Part shown: positions 36,601 to 49,099 of the stretch, piece after piece
Position numbering within the stretch: the stretch's first letter is position 1
Layout of the letters: the number at the start of each line of letters is the position of its first letter
Assembly (NCBI GenBank): GCA_029379385.1
Contig: CM055605.1
Coordinates: 13,427,001 to 13,491,000 of the forward strand
DNA length: 64,000 nucleotides
Source of the DNA: Quillaja saponaria
Lineage: Eukaryota; Streptophyta; Magnoliopsida; Fabales; Quillajaceae
Direction: 5' to 3'
The notes under the pieces: generated by a model
The model's input: the letters and a program-made list of their open reading frames with translations, nothing else
Database searches by the model: none
What the model was told of the DNA's origin: nothing
Made by a program: the position numbers and the translations under genes

Positions 36601-39600
36601 AACCAAAAAAGTTTTTTCAGGGTACTTGGACAACCAATTAAAAGATCAACTATATTACTTTCATATGAATATCCTAGAGTTCCCTTCATGCACACAAGCA
36701 TGAATTGCTAGAATATATAAAATAGAAACTTATTTGCATTTTTCAATCTAAAGCATATTTCTATCTCATTCTTAATTAGCCAAGCCAAAATAAAGATGAC
36801 AGCTTGAAAGGTGAATAAGTCTTTGAGGTTGATCATTACCAGTACACCCAATGACCGATCCAACCCAGTTTCGAGAATGCTAGTGTACCATCTAACAAGC
36901 AAATAACTAAAACTATCAATGAAATATTTCTTTTGTCTTACCATAACAGATATCAGCATTGAGGGAAAAAAATACTTTTAAAGCATATTTGTATATCACT
37001 ACCCCCTTATTCCAGCATATGGATTTACACATTGTAACCTGTTGGAATAGTGAATAGTTTTTAGCATTAATTTCCTTGATTAGCTACTTGACTATTTCCT
37101 CAATTAGCTCCCTGACTATTTCTTCAATTAGCTCTTTGATTATAGCCTTGTTAGTTTCTTGATTATAGCCTTGATTGGCTCCTTGATTGTAGCTTGTACT
37201 AGTTAACTTTTATTATAAATATATATTCATTATGTTTACCCACAATTCTCTTGGGTTTCTCTCTTTCACTCTAAAATTTACATACCTTTTTCAGGCATGT
37301 ACATTTAATCAAGCAAAAAAATAGGCAAGGCACAAGTGAAAGAAATGTCTTTCTAAAGAAGAATTCAGTAGGATAAATTTTAAAGGAGAATCACTTAAGC
37401 ACAGATTAATCATAAGAGATATCAAGAATATGAAGGAAGATAGACCACCATGCATCTCACTTGATGAAGAAATAAAGACATACCAAGAAGTTTATCCATT
37501 TCCCTCAAAAACTATTGACCCTAAGACAAAAGCAATAAGTAAGCATGGCAGCAGCTAAACATCAGAATTAAACCATACCATCTTGACATTGTTGTTGCAG
37601 TCAAATAACGACTTTCGAGCAATCAAATGGTAGGCAAGACAGCCAAAACTGAAAATATCAGAAGAGCACCCAACTGATGATTCTTTGCTCCGCACCAGCT
37701 CTGGAGCAGTGTAATTCAGTGATGGCTGGAGTGGCAGCACAGAATCCTCAACATCATATTCCTATGCACCAATCGCCATTCTTAGAGAAAGCAAGAGCTA
37801 ATGCATATACCAAAACGTATTTCATCCCACTAAAAGGAATGAGATAAGACTAAATAATTGACTTCAGCATAATATCATAAATGGGGGTAATTGATTAGCA
37901 GATTAAAAGAATTTTGAATGAAAAAAGAAAAGATAATGCTCAGTGCTCAACATTCACACATAATAAGAAATATGTCAGACAATGGTAGAGCAACACTACA
38001 ACACATGAAAACTTCAAAGCATATGAATAATGTCACTTGAAAATAAAGCCAAAGAAATGCCTTGAGGGTAAGACTTTGATCAGGGGAAGACACAAACAAG
38101 TTCAAGATGTTAAAGTTAGAGATTTCATTGCATCAAACATCATGCGAAACTATAGCACTTCCGTATCAGGTGGGTAAAAACAGAAGTGAGAAGTACCAAG
38201 AAATCTAGTACTGAAAAACAAAAACAAGCAAAAGAAAAAATACAAGATATATCGAGGTTCCGCTCAATTTATCCTATGTCCTCACTGAAGAGATCGAAAT
38301 TCACTATTCTATTCTTGAAGAAAATACAATACAAGAATCTGACTCGAAAAGTCTGAAAAAAAACATATTAAACCCTCAAGCTAACTACCATTATATATAT
38401 AGGCTACAAGCAAAGCAAACCCTATCAACCCATTCCTTCACTTCATGAACTAAAACTTATTTTTCAGGTCATAATTATCCAATGTGTCGCATCGTGAAAC
38501 TTTGGCCCAACCAAATACCAGACAAACACAACAAGGTGTATTATTGTATATCTCAACTATAATGGCTAATGATGAATATCAAAGTTCATGAAGACATCTA
38601 TTTACTATATTAGCGTGCATCACTATTTAATGAGGCGCTTAATCAAATATCTCAACTCTGACAAATAAACCAATGTGACTAACCCATATCAAAAGTCTAT
38701 TAAAACTAAATTGAATACATCAAATCATAACCTTATCAAAGGTTTCACTCACAGCATAGTGGAAAGCTTGTAAATTAGGTGACTCGCCAGAGGCCTGCCC
38801 TGCTGAAATTGCAAACCCAAACCCACCAAGTTTCCAAGCTCCACTTGAAGTGATAAGGATATTCTGCAAAGAGAAACATTTGTCAATGCATGTACATATC
38901 TCTCATGAAATTTAAAATTAAAAAAAAAAGGTTCTTGACTATAATTTGAGGAAAAACAAAGAAAAAAAATATCTATAGGAATTCCACATACTTAAGTATG
39001 GAGTTATGCAATTGCAATATGAAACAGTATAAAATTTTAACCAAAAAAAATATTTATGCTTTTAACACCAAGAGAAGTACAAGAAATGCATAGGAATCGA
39101 GGCGAATAATTAGAATTGGAAAAGAAAAGCTTTAAAAGCAATAATCTCATACACTTTGCTTCCCGATTCTATTCATGAAACATGCATTGATTTTTACAAT
39201 TCAAAGAATCTGCTTTAACAAGGATCCTATTAACTAATACAAAGCTAAAGAATAATCTAGATTGAATTCCAATAGAACAAGCCTTAGTCCCAAATCATCA
39301 TGAGTCGAATACACAGATCCTCAAAAAACTAGTTGTTATCCTCCACATGAATTCATTCATTCATGTCCATGGCTATGTTTTCTTCTAAACCTTTTATACT
39401 TATGTCTTTCATTAGCACTTCTACCCACATAGTTTTCGGTCTTCCTTTATTCTTCTTTGATCCACCAACTTGAATCTTCACACATTTTTGTACTAGAGCA
39501 TTTACATCTATAAGATGCAAATGGCCAAAACATTGTAAGCAATTCTCCCTCCTCTCTCCCATTGGAGCTACCCCTACCTTAAACCGATTATGTTCCTTTC

Positions 39601-42600
39601 TTATCCTATTTTCCCTTTCATTACCACAAAACCATCTAGACATTCTCAAACATGTTGCGTCTTGACAGCCAACACTCCTTGCCATAAAGAATAGCAAGAC
39701 ATATGACAGTTTTTTAAAGATTACCTTTTAGCTTTAAAGGTATCCTAGGATCACATAAAAATCACAAAGCATTTCTGCATTTTATGCAATTTTTCCTTTG
39801 TGTTGAACCATTGATCCAAGATACTAAAGTGCTCACTAGTAGGAATCTCTGGACCCTCCATGCCAACTAAGCAATCATTACTCTTTCTACACTTGTGAAA
39901 CCTAAACTCCACATAATGAGGGACAATTCTACTTAATCTAAAGCATCTAGACTCTAAAGTATGTTGCCATAGTTCTAGCTTAAGGTTGACCTCTGCCCTA
40001 GTTCCAGCAACTAAAATTATATCATCCGGGAAAAACATGCAGCAAGGGACCTATCTTGTATATGTCTAGATTGTTCATCTATCAGTATTTGCACAACTGT
40101 TCATGGCCATTATGGAGAAACCCTTTTATGAAGGTAAAATAAAATGGCTTAAAGCATACCCGTAGTGCAATCCTTTAGTAATAGGAAAAACTCTCGTGAC
40201 TCCTCCACCAATTCTAACATTTTTTATAGAAAAAAATTATTTTATTGAGAAAAGAAGTACAAGCGGGTGGACATGAAGTCCTCCTAAGAAAAAATAAAAC
40301 AAACAAAAAGATGAGCTTAAAATAAGACTCACAGTCACCAATCACATTGTATAACAATTAAATAAACACCATGAAAAGCTCCTAAAACAGCAAAACAACA
40401 AAGAGAAGCGAGATAAATAATCTTATCCAATAAAAGATTCCATGGGAGGTGGAAATCACGAAAACCGTGGCATTACATTCCAATAACACTCCCCAAATTA
40501 CTGCAAAGAAAGCACAGCTCCACAAACACTAAACATCCTTATTACCCGACAACTTTGATACTGAGACATCAAATGATCATGTAATACACATCTTTAATAA
40601 GTTAATCTAGATTAAATTCCAATCCAAATTACAAACGCAACACCAATCTTCGTAAAATATAGCCCATTAAAAGATGCGGGGAATTATATTGGACCCAATA
40701 ATGCAAAACAAAATCACAAAAAAGAACTGAGGAACTAAAAATAAAAAAATTAAGTGAAGATGCACCTCCGGTGATATAGCCCGATGAATAAGATGTGCAT
40801 TGGTATGGAGAAAGTCCAAGGATTCTGCTATCTGAAGCAAGCCATGCTTCACCTCCAACAATCCCATTTCCTGCAAAGCAAAGCTTCTTTCAACACTATG
40901 TAGATATTCCACATCATTATCAATGTTAAAAATCAGACAAATGCACGAAAAATTCTCCACAAAATGACATTTCTTTCAAATAGGAAGTCCCAATAAACAA
41001 CTACATAAAACTCCAGGTCCACCAAAAGTGAAAAAACATAGCATAACCACATTACGATTATACTGACTACAACATGAAACTAACTTATTATCAGGAAAAT
41101 AAATATTTGATTACAAAATAAAATCCTTTGTTTTTTCTTTTTCTTTCAGATCCTTTGATACCACATTAGAAATCTTTTCTCATTTTCTTGAGAAGAAAAT
41201 AATAATGCAAGATCATCAACAATCCATACCCCTTCATCATAAGATCATAACCAACCACATTTTACAAACCATGCATTTTGAACAGAATGACCTGATTTAT
41301 TAAGGTTTGCATCGAAAGTAATAATACTAAATGGTGACCAAAGAAAGAAAGGTGATAATAATTTAGTGCGCAATAGAAAACAATTGGGCCTGCAAACATG
41401 TTTTGAAGCATAAGGCTTTAAGCAAAATAGAAACTCAACTTTGAAGAAAATTTGGCCAATTTACACTTTGGATCCATGTGGCTTCACTAGGATAAACCTT
41501 TTCAATTGGGTCATTGAATTTAAAATTATTTCAATTACATCAGAGACCCGACTCCTCTGTCAAATTGGAGACAGAAAGTGATGACATGAAATCAGAAATT
41601 ACAGAAACAGAAACTAATTTCCATGTTTTTATATTCCATATCAGAAATTCCTATTGAACACTATTTCAAATTCAATGACTCAGTTGAAAAGTTTTGATCA
41701 CAACAACCCAATTGAAAACTAAGTGCAACCATGAGGATCCAAAGTGTAATTGGGCCAAAGAAGTTCATTAACATAATGAAGTTGATATGATCTGACTTCT
41801 GAGACATGTAGATTAAGCCAACAGGAAAAAGGAAACAGCAACAGTGGTAATGATACTAGCGGCAGCAGGAGAAAGTGGCACTATTCAGGGCTGTGTGAGC
41901 AACATTTCAGTAGTGAGAAGTGTTGGTCACTACGCAGAATGTAACATGCAATATTCTGCTGGCTGAAATTTTCAAGAACAGAAATTTGTGTTTAGTTATG
42001 CTTTTATATAACTACTTTTTCTTATAAAGTTTCAACAAAAACTGCCCAAAAAGTTCATAAATGTAGAAATTTATTAGGAGATCTAGAATGCAATAGCTGC
42101 CATTTCTTTTACTCAACAACCCTTCTCTGACACCGTATAATGTAGCTATATATGTATGCATGTCCTATTAAACAAAAATGAAGAGGAGGAAGATGAAGGA
42201 GTCCAAGGGTATATGGTTGAGTTAGTAGACAAAATGATGAGGAGGAGAATGATGAATCTGATGTTCTTCATGATTAAAATTTTTGCTTCATTTGAAGATA
42301 ACCTGTAAGTTAGCCAGAAATATTGCTTCATATTGGTAGATATCTACTTATCTTATATGCTTTATGTTATTTAAGATACATAACACTAGTTAAAGACTTT
42401 TTGTTGGTAAAGTTGTGAGATGACCAAAGAATGTTGATCATTGAAACTATATTTGCTCTTGTGATTTGACCGGTGATCATGCCTTTGCATTTATGTTAGT
42501 TTTATGTGCCAAGATGAATTATTTTTCCATTTAGTTTGTTCTTCACATGTTTATTTACTATTTTCCACCCTACTTAAAAAATGAAATGAATCACGATTCT

Positions 42601-43622
42601 CAATTCATAAAAATAGGATTTCAATTCACGATCAGACAACTACGGTAGGGAAGCAGAAAGTAATTGTTGTTAGTAAAACAAGAATTATAAAACCTAGAAG
42701 CGAACACAGTTAAAATAGCATTATTTTCTAAAAAATAGAAAGTGGAAGTGTATAAAGATGATTACTCCTTAGGCAGCCAATGAGCGGCAAGATGAAGAAA
42801 AACAGGAGAAAGGATGGTGGAAATCCACTGAGCATTCATTTTAGTACTTGGAAATGCTGTGACAGTTTAAAGGGGATTCTATGAATTGTTCAATAGACTC
42901 AAAACACTCATAAAAGAAATGGACTAAGATAGGCAGTCAGGAAACATAACAAACTACAGCCAAAAGGCATAAGAATTCACATATAACCCACAAACAAGAA
43001 TTAGCATTTCTCTACCACATATGAGCATGCATAATTAACAGGGCATTCACTAGAATAACAAATTTATAATTTCAAGTTTAAATGACTCACTAATTTTATC
43101 AAGCTCAAATCCAATTCTGCTACCTACCATCCCCTTGAGCTCTTTAGGAACCTTTGCAACATTCTCCAAATTCCCAAGTGTATTTGCAACTGATGCAAAC
43201 AATGGCTCGGTCACCATGGCCATAGCATTCTTGCTCTCATCGAGTGCCTGCACCACGTGCACCACCCCTGGATGCCTCAGCCGCACTAGTCGGCTTGCAT
43301 CAGCTCGAATCACATCAAAAAAAGCATCCTCAGCCGCCTTGGACAACCCCGCACGCATCCGTGCTTCTGATAAAGCTCGTTTGTCCAAGACCCAGACGCA
43401 GACGATTGGATACTGGTGCAGGCGCGAAGACTCACGCGCTGCCTTAGCGGAGTATAACTTCCATGCCAAACCAGGCCCAGCAGAACCGATCTGATCAAGC
43501 AGCTCGTACTCCTGAAGAGGTTTGGGTCCAGTTACATCCTGCACGGTGGTCTGTACGGTCTTCTCGATTACCGCAGCGGTCTTTGCTAGGGCTTGGGTTA
43601 GGGTTTTCATGTTCAGAGACAT
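27698..43622 (-). CDS. SCYL2: SCY1-like protein 2 (pseudokinase, clathrin-linked trafficking), 14 exons, intact
   Basis: The exons, in transcription order, are 43128-43622, 40766-40870, 38753-38863, 37579-37761, 35847-35973, 35696-35757, 35039-35125, 34645-34731, 33990-34103, 31667-31795, 29905-29967, 28998-29159, 28760-28878 and 27698-28643. All have GT-AG borders and join in one frame to 929 residues, the usual size for plant SCYL2. Residues about 33-330 are a protein-kinase fold without catalytic residues: HRD is HRA ([10 protein letters not shown]) and DFG is GFG (KLGGFGFA). Residues about 350-590 are helical HEAT-like repeats ([34 protein letters not shown]). The tail is Ser/Asn/Gln-rich with a DPF motif ([10 protein letters not shown]), an RGRGRG stretch and a final LLDLLG. 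Plant SCYL2 proteins are known to bind clathrin and act in vesicle traffic. The start [10 protein letters not shown] was chosen over the in-frame ATG at 43667 because the family begins there. Confidence 0.95.
29183..29358. repeat. 88-bp tandem duplication in a SCYL2 intron
   Basis: CAGAATATGTATTTAA begins both at 29183 and at 29271, and the copies stay alike through AGAGTCTATAATTAGTGAAC. The second copy has a short deletion. It lies in the intron between exons 12 and 11 and does not touch a splice site. Confidence 0.88.
30515..30600 (-). mobile_element. LINE 3'-end fragment in a SCYL2 intron
   Basis: On the minus strand it reads CCTTTGAGGACTTGAGTG ... CTCAATAAAATCTTATG followed by an A-rich run (plus-strand T-run at 30515-30540), the usual end of plant L1 elements. 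A related end occurs at 40215-40290. Confidence 0.5.
30601..31489 (+). mobile_element. Short non-autonomous LTR element in a SCYL2 intron
   Basis: A right LTR of 179 bp (31311-31489, TGTTGAGACT...CATTTAACA) is preceded by a purine tract (AAGTGAAGGAGAA). The end of a left LTR at about 30602-30693 aligns with it (TTTTGATTAATTCAAGG against TTTGATTATTTAAAGC). Directly after the left LTR, TGATATCAGAAC (30694-30705) matches the initiator-Met primer site TGGTATCAGAGC at 10 of 12 bases. The interior (about 600 bases) has only one 120-codon frame (30870-31232), which is Pro/Phe-rich and unlike Gag or Pol. This is a small non-autonomous element opposite to SCYL2 transcription, with a truncated left LTR. 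Confidence 0.6.
34200..34450 (-). mobile_element. L1 LINE fragment in a SCYL2 intron
   Basis: The 67-codon frame at 34247-34447 ends in [20 protein letters not shown], the conserved C-terminal motif after the zf-RVT domain of plant LINEs. A related, more decayed copy lies at 40440-40600. It has the same orientation as the gene. Confidence 0.65.
35968..36370. repeat. 206-bp tandem duplication that copies the exon 5 acceptor
   Basis: CATGTACTGCAGAAG starts at 35968 and again at 36174, 206 bases apart, and the two copies align with moderate divergence up to about 36370. The first bases are the start of exon 5 and its splice acceptor (minus strand CTGCAG then TACATG), so a second acceptor copy with the first exon bases stands 206 bases upstream in the intron. 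Confidence 0.9.
39353..40045 (-). mobile_element. RTE-type LINE fragment in SCYL2 intron 2
   Basis: 39751-40038 reads [18 protein letters not shown] and [17 protein letters not shown], a decayed copy of the RTE reverse-transcriptase segment with FADD changed to FPDD. 39353-39697 reads [17 protein letters not shown] ... [19 protein letters not shown] and [17 protein letters not shown], the typical RTE C-terminus. It is same-sense with the gene, truncated at the 5' side, and not functional. Confidence 0.82.
40215..40610 (-). mobile_element. Decayed L1 LINE 3' fragment in SCYL2 intron 2
   Basis: The minus strand carries a diverged version of the intron 34.2-kb fragment (LHDHLM, then [12 protein letters not shown]) followed by the usual LINE 3' untranslated sequence with a CCTCCTAAG/CATGTCCACCCG-type stretch near 40275. 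Frameshifted throughout. Confidence 0.5.
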
Positions 43623-43712
43623 TTTGTTAGTCTTATGATTACAAATATAGGGCGTTCGTAAATACAAATGTATGATATATGTATGGGGAAAATATATGAC
43701 AATTGGAATTTT

Positions 43713-43737
43713 GAAGAAGAAGAAGAAGAAGAAGAAG
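43713..43737. repeat. (GAA)n microsatellite in the SCYL2 5' leader
   Basis: A run of about eight GAA units lies 90 bases upstream of the SCYL2 start codon; on the sense strand it is a TTC run, as often seen in plant 5' untranslated regions. The likely promoter is at about 43740-44000 and no clear TATA box was chosen. Confidence 0.85.
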
Positions 43738-43869
43738 GAAGAGGGAGAGCGTATGAGATGTAATTCAGAGATCGACGTAGGCCTGGGTTTCCACTGCTCT
43801 CTTTCTCTTCACCCTTTCTCTCTCTACTTTTTTTTGACAATGATGATAATGAAATGAAGTTTTACTTTT

Positions 43870-46380
43870 TAAGTTGTTTTTTAATTCAAGTCGTCATTGT
43901 ATCTTTGCATTTCCAGCAAATTACGCCTACCCTTTAAATTTAAGAGAAGACACGAGTCCGAAAAAATTTGGAGTATTTATCAATCTTAGTAAACCTGAGT
44001 CCGGTTGGTTCCGATCTGATAATTTTAAATCTTTCTTCAGTTTGGTTTTCATCAGTTTTTGGTAGGTATGATAATTGAAACTTAATCGACTATATAGTCT
44101 GTTCGATTTGAGTTAAGTTCAGTTTTTATATAGAATTATTTTTCGATATCAATACCTTTCTAAAAAGAATTGGAAAAGAAATTTAATCAAAAGACTAAAG
44201 CCTAATCAATGCCGGAAGAGCACACCACTTGGAATCTTGGAATACGTATTTGTTGAGAAGATAATAATATATTTTTATTATAACATCTATAACAGTGATT
44301 TAATGTTAAAAAATTTTGATTTTTTTAAATATTCTTATAAATTTAAATTATTATGTAATTATATTTAATTATTACTTTGTAATTGTGATTTTGTTCCAAA
44401 TAAATTTTTTTTTCTTTATTTTAATATCAATAAAATTGTAATTGTTATAGAACTATTATTATTTTTACTAATTCTTCTTAATTTTAATAAATTTATAATA
44501 TTTCAAAAATTATATATTAATAGTAATTAAGGTTGAATTTCTCACATTTTTTTTTTATTTAACAAGTTCCTATTTATCATTATTTTTTTAGTTCTTCGCA
44601 AATGAATTAACATTTTTAAAAAATGACTATGAATAATAATAAATATTAAGAATATAATTTTTATGATTATAATAGTGTTGTCATAATTAATTCATAAAAA
44701 AATTATTTTTTAATAATTATAAGTCAATAGTAACTAAGAGTATAGTTTTCATGATAATAATAATGTTATAATCGACGAATGAGAGCACACGTTGCTCTTG
44801 AGAGTCGATATATATATCTACCAATCACTTGTTATAGTCAAACGGCCAATTGCCTAGTTTTCATGTCCAAAGTGAGTTTCCTGAGTTAGCAAGATGGTTC
44901 TTTGATCATAAAGGTACATGTGGCTTCATATTCTTCTAGTGATGAAAAGAATGTCACTAACCCTATGCAAGATTCTAAAGAAGATCCAGATTTGGATTAT
45001 TTAAAATTATTTTTTAATATTATATGTCAATAGTAATTAAATTAAATATCTTAAATTTTTTTTAATTTGTTCCTAATAATTATAATGTTTTTAGTTCTTC
45101 TCAAATTTATTAATTAATTTTTTTAAAATGCTATGAATTAAAAAATATTAAGAGTATAATTTTTATAATTATAATATTGTTATTTTAACTTTTTATTCTT
45201 CTTTCCATCTTAAGAATAAAAAAAAATTTATAAATTAACGAATATAATTTTTTTTGTTAAATTTATCTATTGGTTTATGAATATAAATTAGTTTGGTGGA
45301 AGAAATTTTATTTTCTTAAATACCCTTTTGAGTTTTTACTATTATAGAAATATTTTTTTAGTTAGTTGTTATTTTGTTTTAAATGGACTATTTATTTTTT
45401 ATTTTTACTTATTTCCTAATTCTTCTCCATTTTAATTTTAATAGGATTGCAATAATTTTTTATGACTATTGATTTTGTTGTCCTAATTCTTTTCAATATG
45501 AATAAATCTATAATTTATCAATAATCAATAACTATATATAAATAGTAATTAAGATTGAATTTCTCAAATTTTTTTATTTAATAAGTTATAAATAATTATA
45601 ACGTTATAAATTAAAATTTGAAAAAATGTTATGAATTAAAAGAAATATTAAGAATATAGTTTTTATGATTAAAATATTGTTATGTCATCTCTTTTAAGAA
45701 AAAAAAAATTAAAATTATATATTTATATCATGATTTCATTTTTTTAATTTCAATAACATGGAGTATTATTTTATATTAACTATAATTTATTAATATTTAG
45801 ATCAATTATTAATGATATTATATAAACATGGTTCACACGCAACACATGCGGCACAAAGCTAGTTATATTATATTTATGAAATAGATGGATACAACCTTTA
45901 AATTACTATTTTTTTACAATAAAAGAATAAAATTCTCTAAGTCGATTTATTTGGAAGTTTTGTTTGATCCAAGTGCAAAAAACTTAATCCCAAATAAAGT
46001 GGTGCAACTCTTTCAAAACAATATTGTAGATGATCATTAGGAAAGGTCTTGTGATCTTTGTGAACACTGAACTTGATCACATAGATTTATGACTTATTTA
46101 AATGTGTTGTTCAAGAATGAAAAACAATAGAGTTTCAAGAGTTTTTTTGCATTAAATTTTTTGCCTCTGTCTAAAATCGCTATGAGGCTTTTTATAGGAG
46201 AAGTAATGGTAAACAAATTTGAATTAATTGGAGAAGATTGAGATAGTTAGAAGGAATTGAATTTAAGATAATTAAGATGAATCAGATTTAATTTGGGAAC
46301 AATTAAAAGTGATTAAAAATGATTGAATCTAATCAACATATAATTAATTTTCTAATTCTAATTTAAGTCTAAGTACAATT
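43870..46380. repeat. AT-rich repetitive stretch, possibly Helitron-derived
   Basis: No gene is visible. An AT-rich block at about 44290-44700 recurs in diverged form at about 45290-45700, and a shorter copy lies at about 45025-45190 (shared words: ATAGTAATTAAG, TTGAATTTCTCA, ATATTAAGAATATA). Between the copies, at 44770-45000, there is a more balanced sequence resembling 46711-46760. The 3' side ends at a Helitron-like terminus at 45862. Confidence 0.5.
45838..45863 (+). mobile_element. Helitron-like 3' terminus
   Basis: A hairpin CGCA-ACACA-TGCG (45838-45850) is followed eight bases later by CTAG and then T (45859-45863). Hairpin plus CTRR-T is the defining 3' end of plant Helitrons. The 5' TC end was not located, so the element's size is unknown. 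Confidence 0.45.
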
Positions 46381-46779
46381 TAGTTGAGTCTCATATGTTG
46401 ACTACATCAGGGTCACGAGGGCTCCAATGATGCGTGGAGGCCGAAAAGGTCAAGGAAGGCCACCCTTGGGAATGTTTGTGAGATCACCTCCACGAAAAAA
46501 TCTGTATAATTTTATGGGTGAATCTTCTACAATCGGGGAGTTTGACAATAGTCTAGATTTAAACACGGGGAACTTCATTATGGCCACGTACTTTCAAGGT
46601 TCCTAATGCGCCTTCAAAAACATGGTTTGAACATTCTTATCAACCACCTGAAGTATTCGGTCCTCCACCATATGCTAAAATGATAAAGTCTCAACTACGA
46701 AATTAGTATCGTTATAATCAAAGAATGAGAGCACAGCTTGCTCACGAGGGTCGATAGATATGGTTAGCCTAGATTGAAA

Positions 46780-48750
46780 TAAGTTTGGGGGTGTGCCATT
46801 GAGTTGTTAAGAAGGAATTTGTGCTTTAAGTATCATGGAAATTTTTTATACCTTATGCTTTTTCTTGTAACATTGGGGACAATGTTAATTTTAAATTTAG
46901 GAGTATGAAAATTCTTTCCCTTTCAAATTACTCCTTTGAATAATGATCAAAATTCATTCTAATTTTGATGAAAAAAAAGGGCGAAGAAAAAAAATGTTTA
47001 TACATGGTGGAAATAAAATAAAAAATGAAAGCCAAGTATGGGTATATTACTTAAAATATGAAGGAAGTGGTCATAGAATAAATAATGTGTTTAGGGTGAT
47101 TTTGAGCCTTATATTTTCCTTTATCATACAATTATCCTAGATTTACATTAGAAGCTTTATAAAATCCTAATGATCCTTAACCGAGTGTTAGTCAATATTA
47201 GTGGAGAGAGAGATAAAGAGCAAACATATGGGGTTTGAGTGTTAAGCTATACTTTTCATCTATATATATAAACTAATCCGGATTGCTTAGAATTTCTTTT
47301 TAAAAAGATCATGCGCACAAACACATGGAAATCCATTCAAGAATGAAATTGGTGCTTAAGTTAAATCATAAATTTATATGATTACCTATTATTATACTTA
47401 AGTCAATAGTTTAAAAAAATAATAATAATTGAGGATACTTTGAAAATCATTGAATTAGTGTGAGGCATCTTGCTTGTCATCTTTGTTTGGTTTTTAGTTT
47501 TCTTTTGCTTGAGGACTAGCAAAACTTTAAGTTTTGATGAGTGATAACTTTGTAAAATAGGGTTATTTCATATTCTTTTACTCATTTAATTTGGCAATGT
47601 TCTAGAGTTTTAGTTTGATTTTGTTTAGTTTTTAGTTTAGTCCTTATTGTATTAGGATGTTGAATCCTAATTGATTTTGGCTAGTATTTAGGTGTTTTAA
47701 TATATATTAACTTAGTTTGTGTGTTTTAAAGGTTTAATGCAACAAGAAGCCCTATTAGAAAAGAATTAGGATTCCTACTCCAAATTGAATTCAAATTAAG
47801 GATTTTAAATCCTATAAAAGAGGGAATGATTTGAGGAGTCAAAGAAGACAATTAAGCTAAGATTTTCTAGAGAAAAGGAGGCTATCAAGAGTACAAGAAG
47901 GCAAGTGGAGCTTGGATGTTGAAGATTGAAGACTGACAACCTATCGATTTTTTATTATTCTACTCCTTTTCTTTTCTATTTCGTTGACGTCTACGTTATT
48001 TGAGTTTATGTCTACACTAGGTAGCATGAACTAATTTATTCTCTAGGATTACAATTGAACTCAACATATAGCTTGATAGTTTTTATTGTTTATTAATTGC
48101 TTAGGTTTTGATATACGATTTATCTATTTCATTTTTTGCTTAATGCTTCTAGTTGATTAACTACTAATTAGATTGATTAGGAATCTTTAATTTAACTTTA
48201 AAAAGTGAATTGAGGGTTAGCCTTGATGAAATAGCACTTGATTGAATTCATACACATGATTATTGAATTTGATTTGTATATAGGATAGAAATATACCTAT
48301 ACACCTTGTGTAGCCAATTTAAGTCTAATCTTAATGAGTCTTGCTTAACTGAATTCTCATAAGAATATAATGAATTAGTTAACTGAGATATATAATTATA
48401 AAATATAAGAATATGCTTATAATTGAATTAGAACACTAGGTTAATAATTTGATATCATATCTAAGCATGATAAGATAATAATAAGTTAAGTGAAGTGTAA
48501 AGGGAAATTGTAATTCTAGACCTTTATCCATTGAATTCTCTAGTTTAATTTGTCATTAATTAGATTAGTTTAAATTAGGCTTTTCAATCGTAATTTGTTT
48601 GTTGAATAAAATTCATATTATGTTAATTTTAATGCTTGGTTAAATATTAGTGACAAATCCTCATAGGATCGGCACTTTACTTAGTCACTATATTACTTGA
48701 GGATAATACGTGCACTTGTGTAGTGCACTTGTGTAGGTAAATCCATGTCA
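46780..48750 (+). mobile_element. 3' end of an Athila-like gypsy element (post-pol region plus LTR)
   Basis: Before the LTR stand AAGTTTGGGGGTGTG (46784) and CATTGGGGACAATG (46874), words typical of the region between pol and 3' LTR in Athila-like elements. The LTR runs from about 47542 (TGATAACTTTG) to 48750 (ATCCATGTCA) and is related in its middle part to the LTR at 51362-52822. No coding region of the element survives next to it; 46390-46760 has protein-like sequence (RGGRKGQGRPPLGMF) that I cannot assign. Confidence 0.65.
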
Positions 48751-49005
48751 ATATCCTCGGTGTTTGCCACTTCCATAAATCTCAAATAACCATCCCAAAA
48801 GGGATCTTCAAATGGTATTCACCTATACCTCCCTAGTCATCCTCTACAACATCTGGAATCCATACTAGTTCCTCTTTTATCTCTACAGTAGGTACTCCAA
48901 AACCTATACCTCATCCACTAACTCCTCCATTATTGGTTCCACTAAACCAGGAACCTCCTCCACAATCTCCTTTATCACAACACTACCAACACTCTCATCT
49001 ACAAC

Positions 49006-49035
49006 ACCACCACCACCACCACCACCACCACCACC
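49006..49035. repeat. (ACC)10 microsatellite
   Basis: Ten ACC units; on the minus strand a poly-glycine run (VPSQ-stop-GPGGGGGG...VVDES) in what looks like the start of a gypsy gag. Confidence 0.9.
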
Positions 49036-49099
49036 TGGACCTTACTGACTAGGCACCCTATTGGCTTCACCCATAGGTACTATCTGATTATAGGATTCG

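Noticed and set aside
43135..43494. Plus-strand 119-codon frame opposite SCYL2 exon 1
   Set aside because: It is the antisense shadow of a conserved GC-richer exon; no family similarity.
49006..49035. Poly-glycine coding gene at the ACC run
   Set aside because: A stop lies directly before the run and stops follow within 50 codons; it is a decayed gag start at most.
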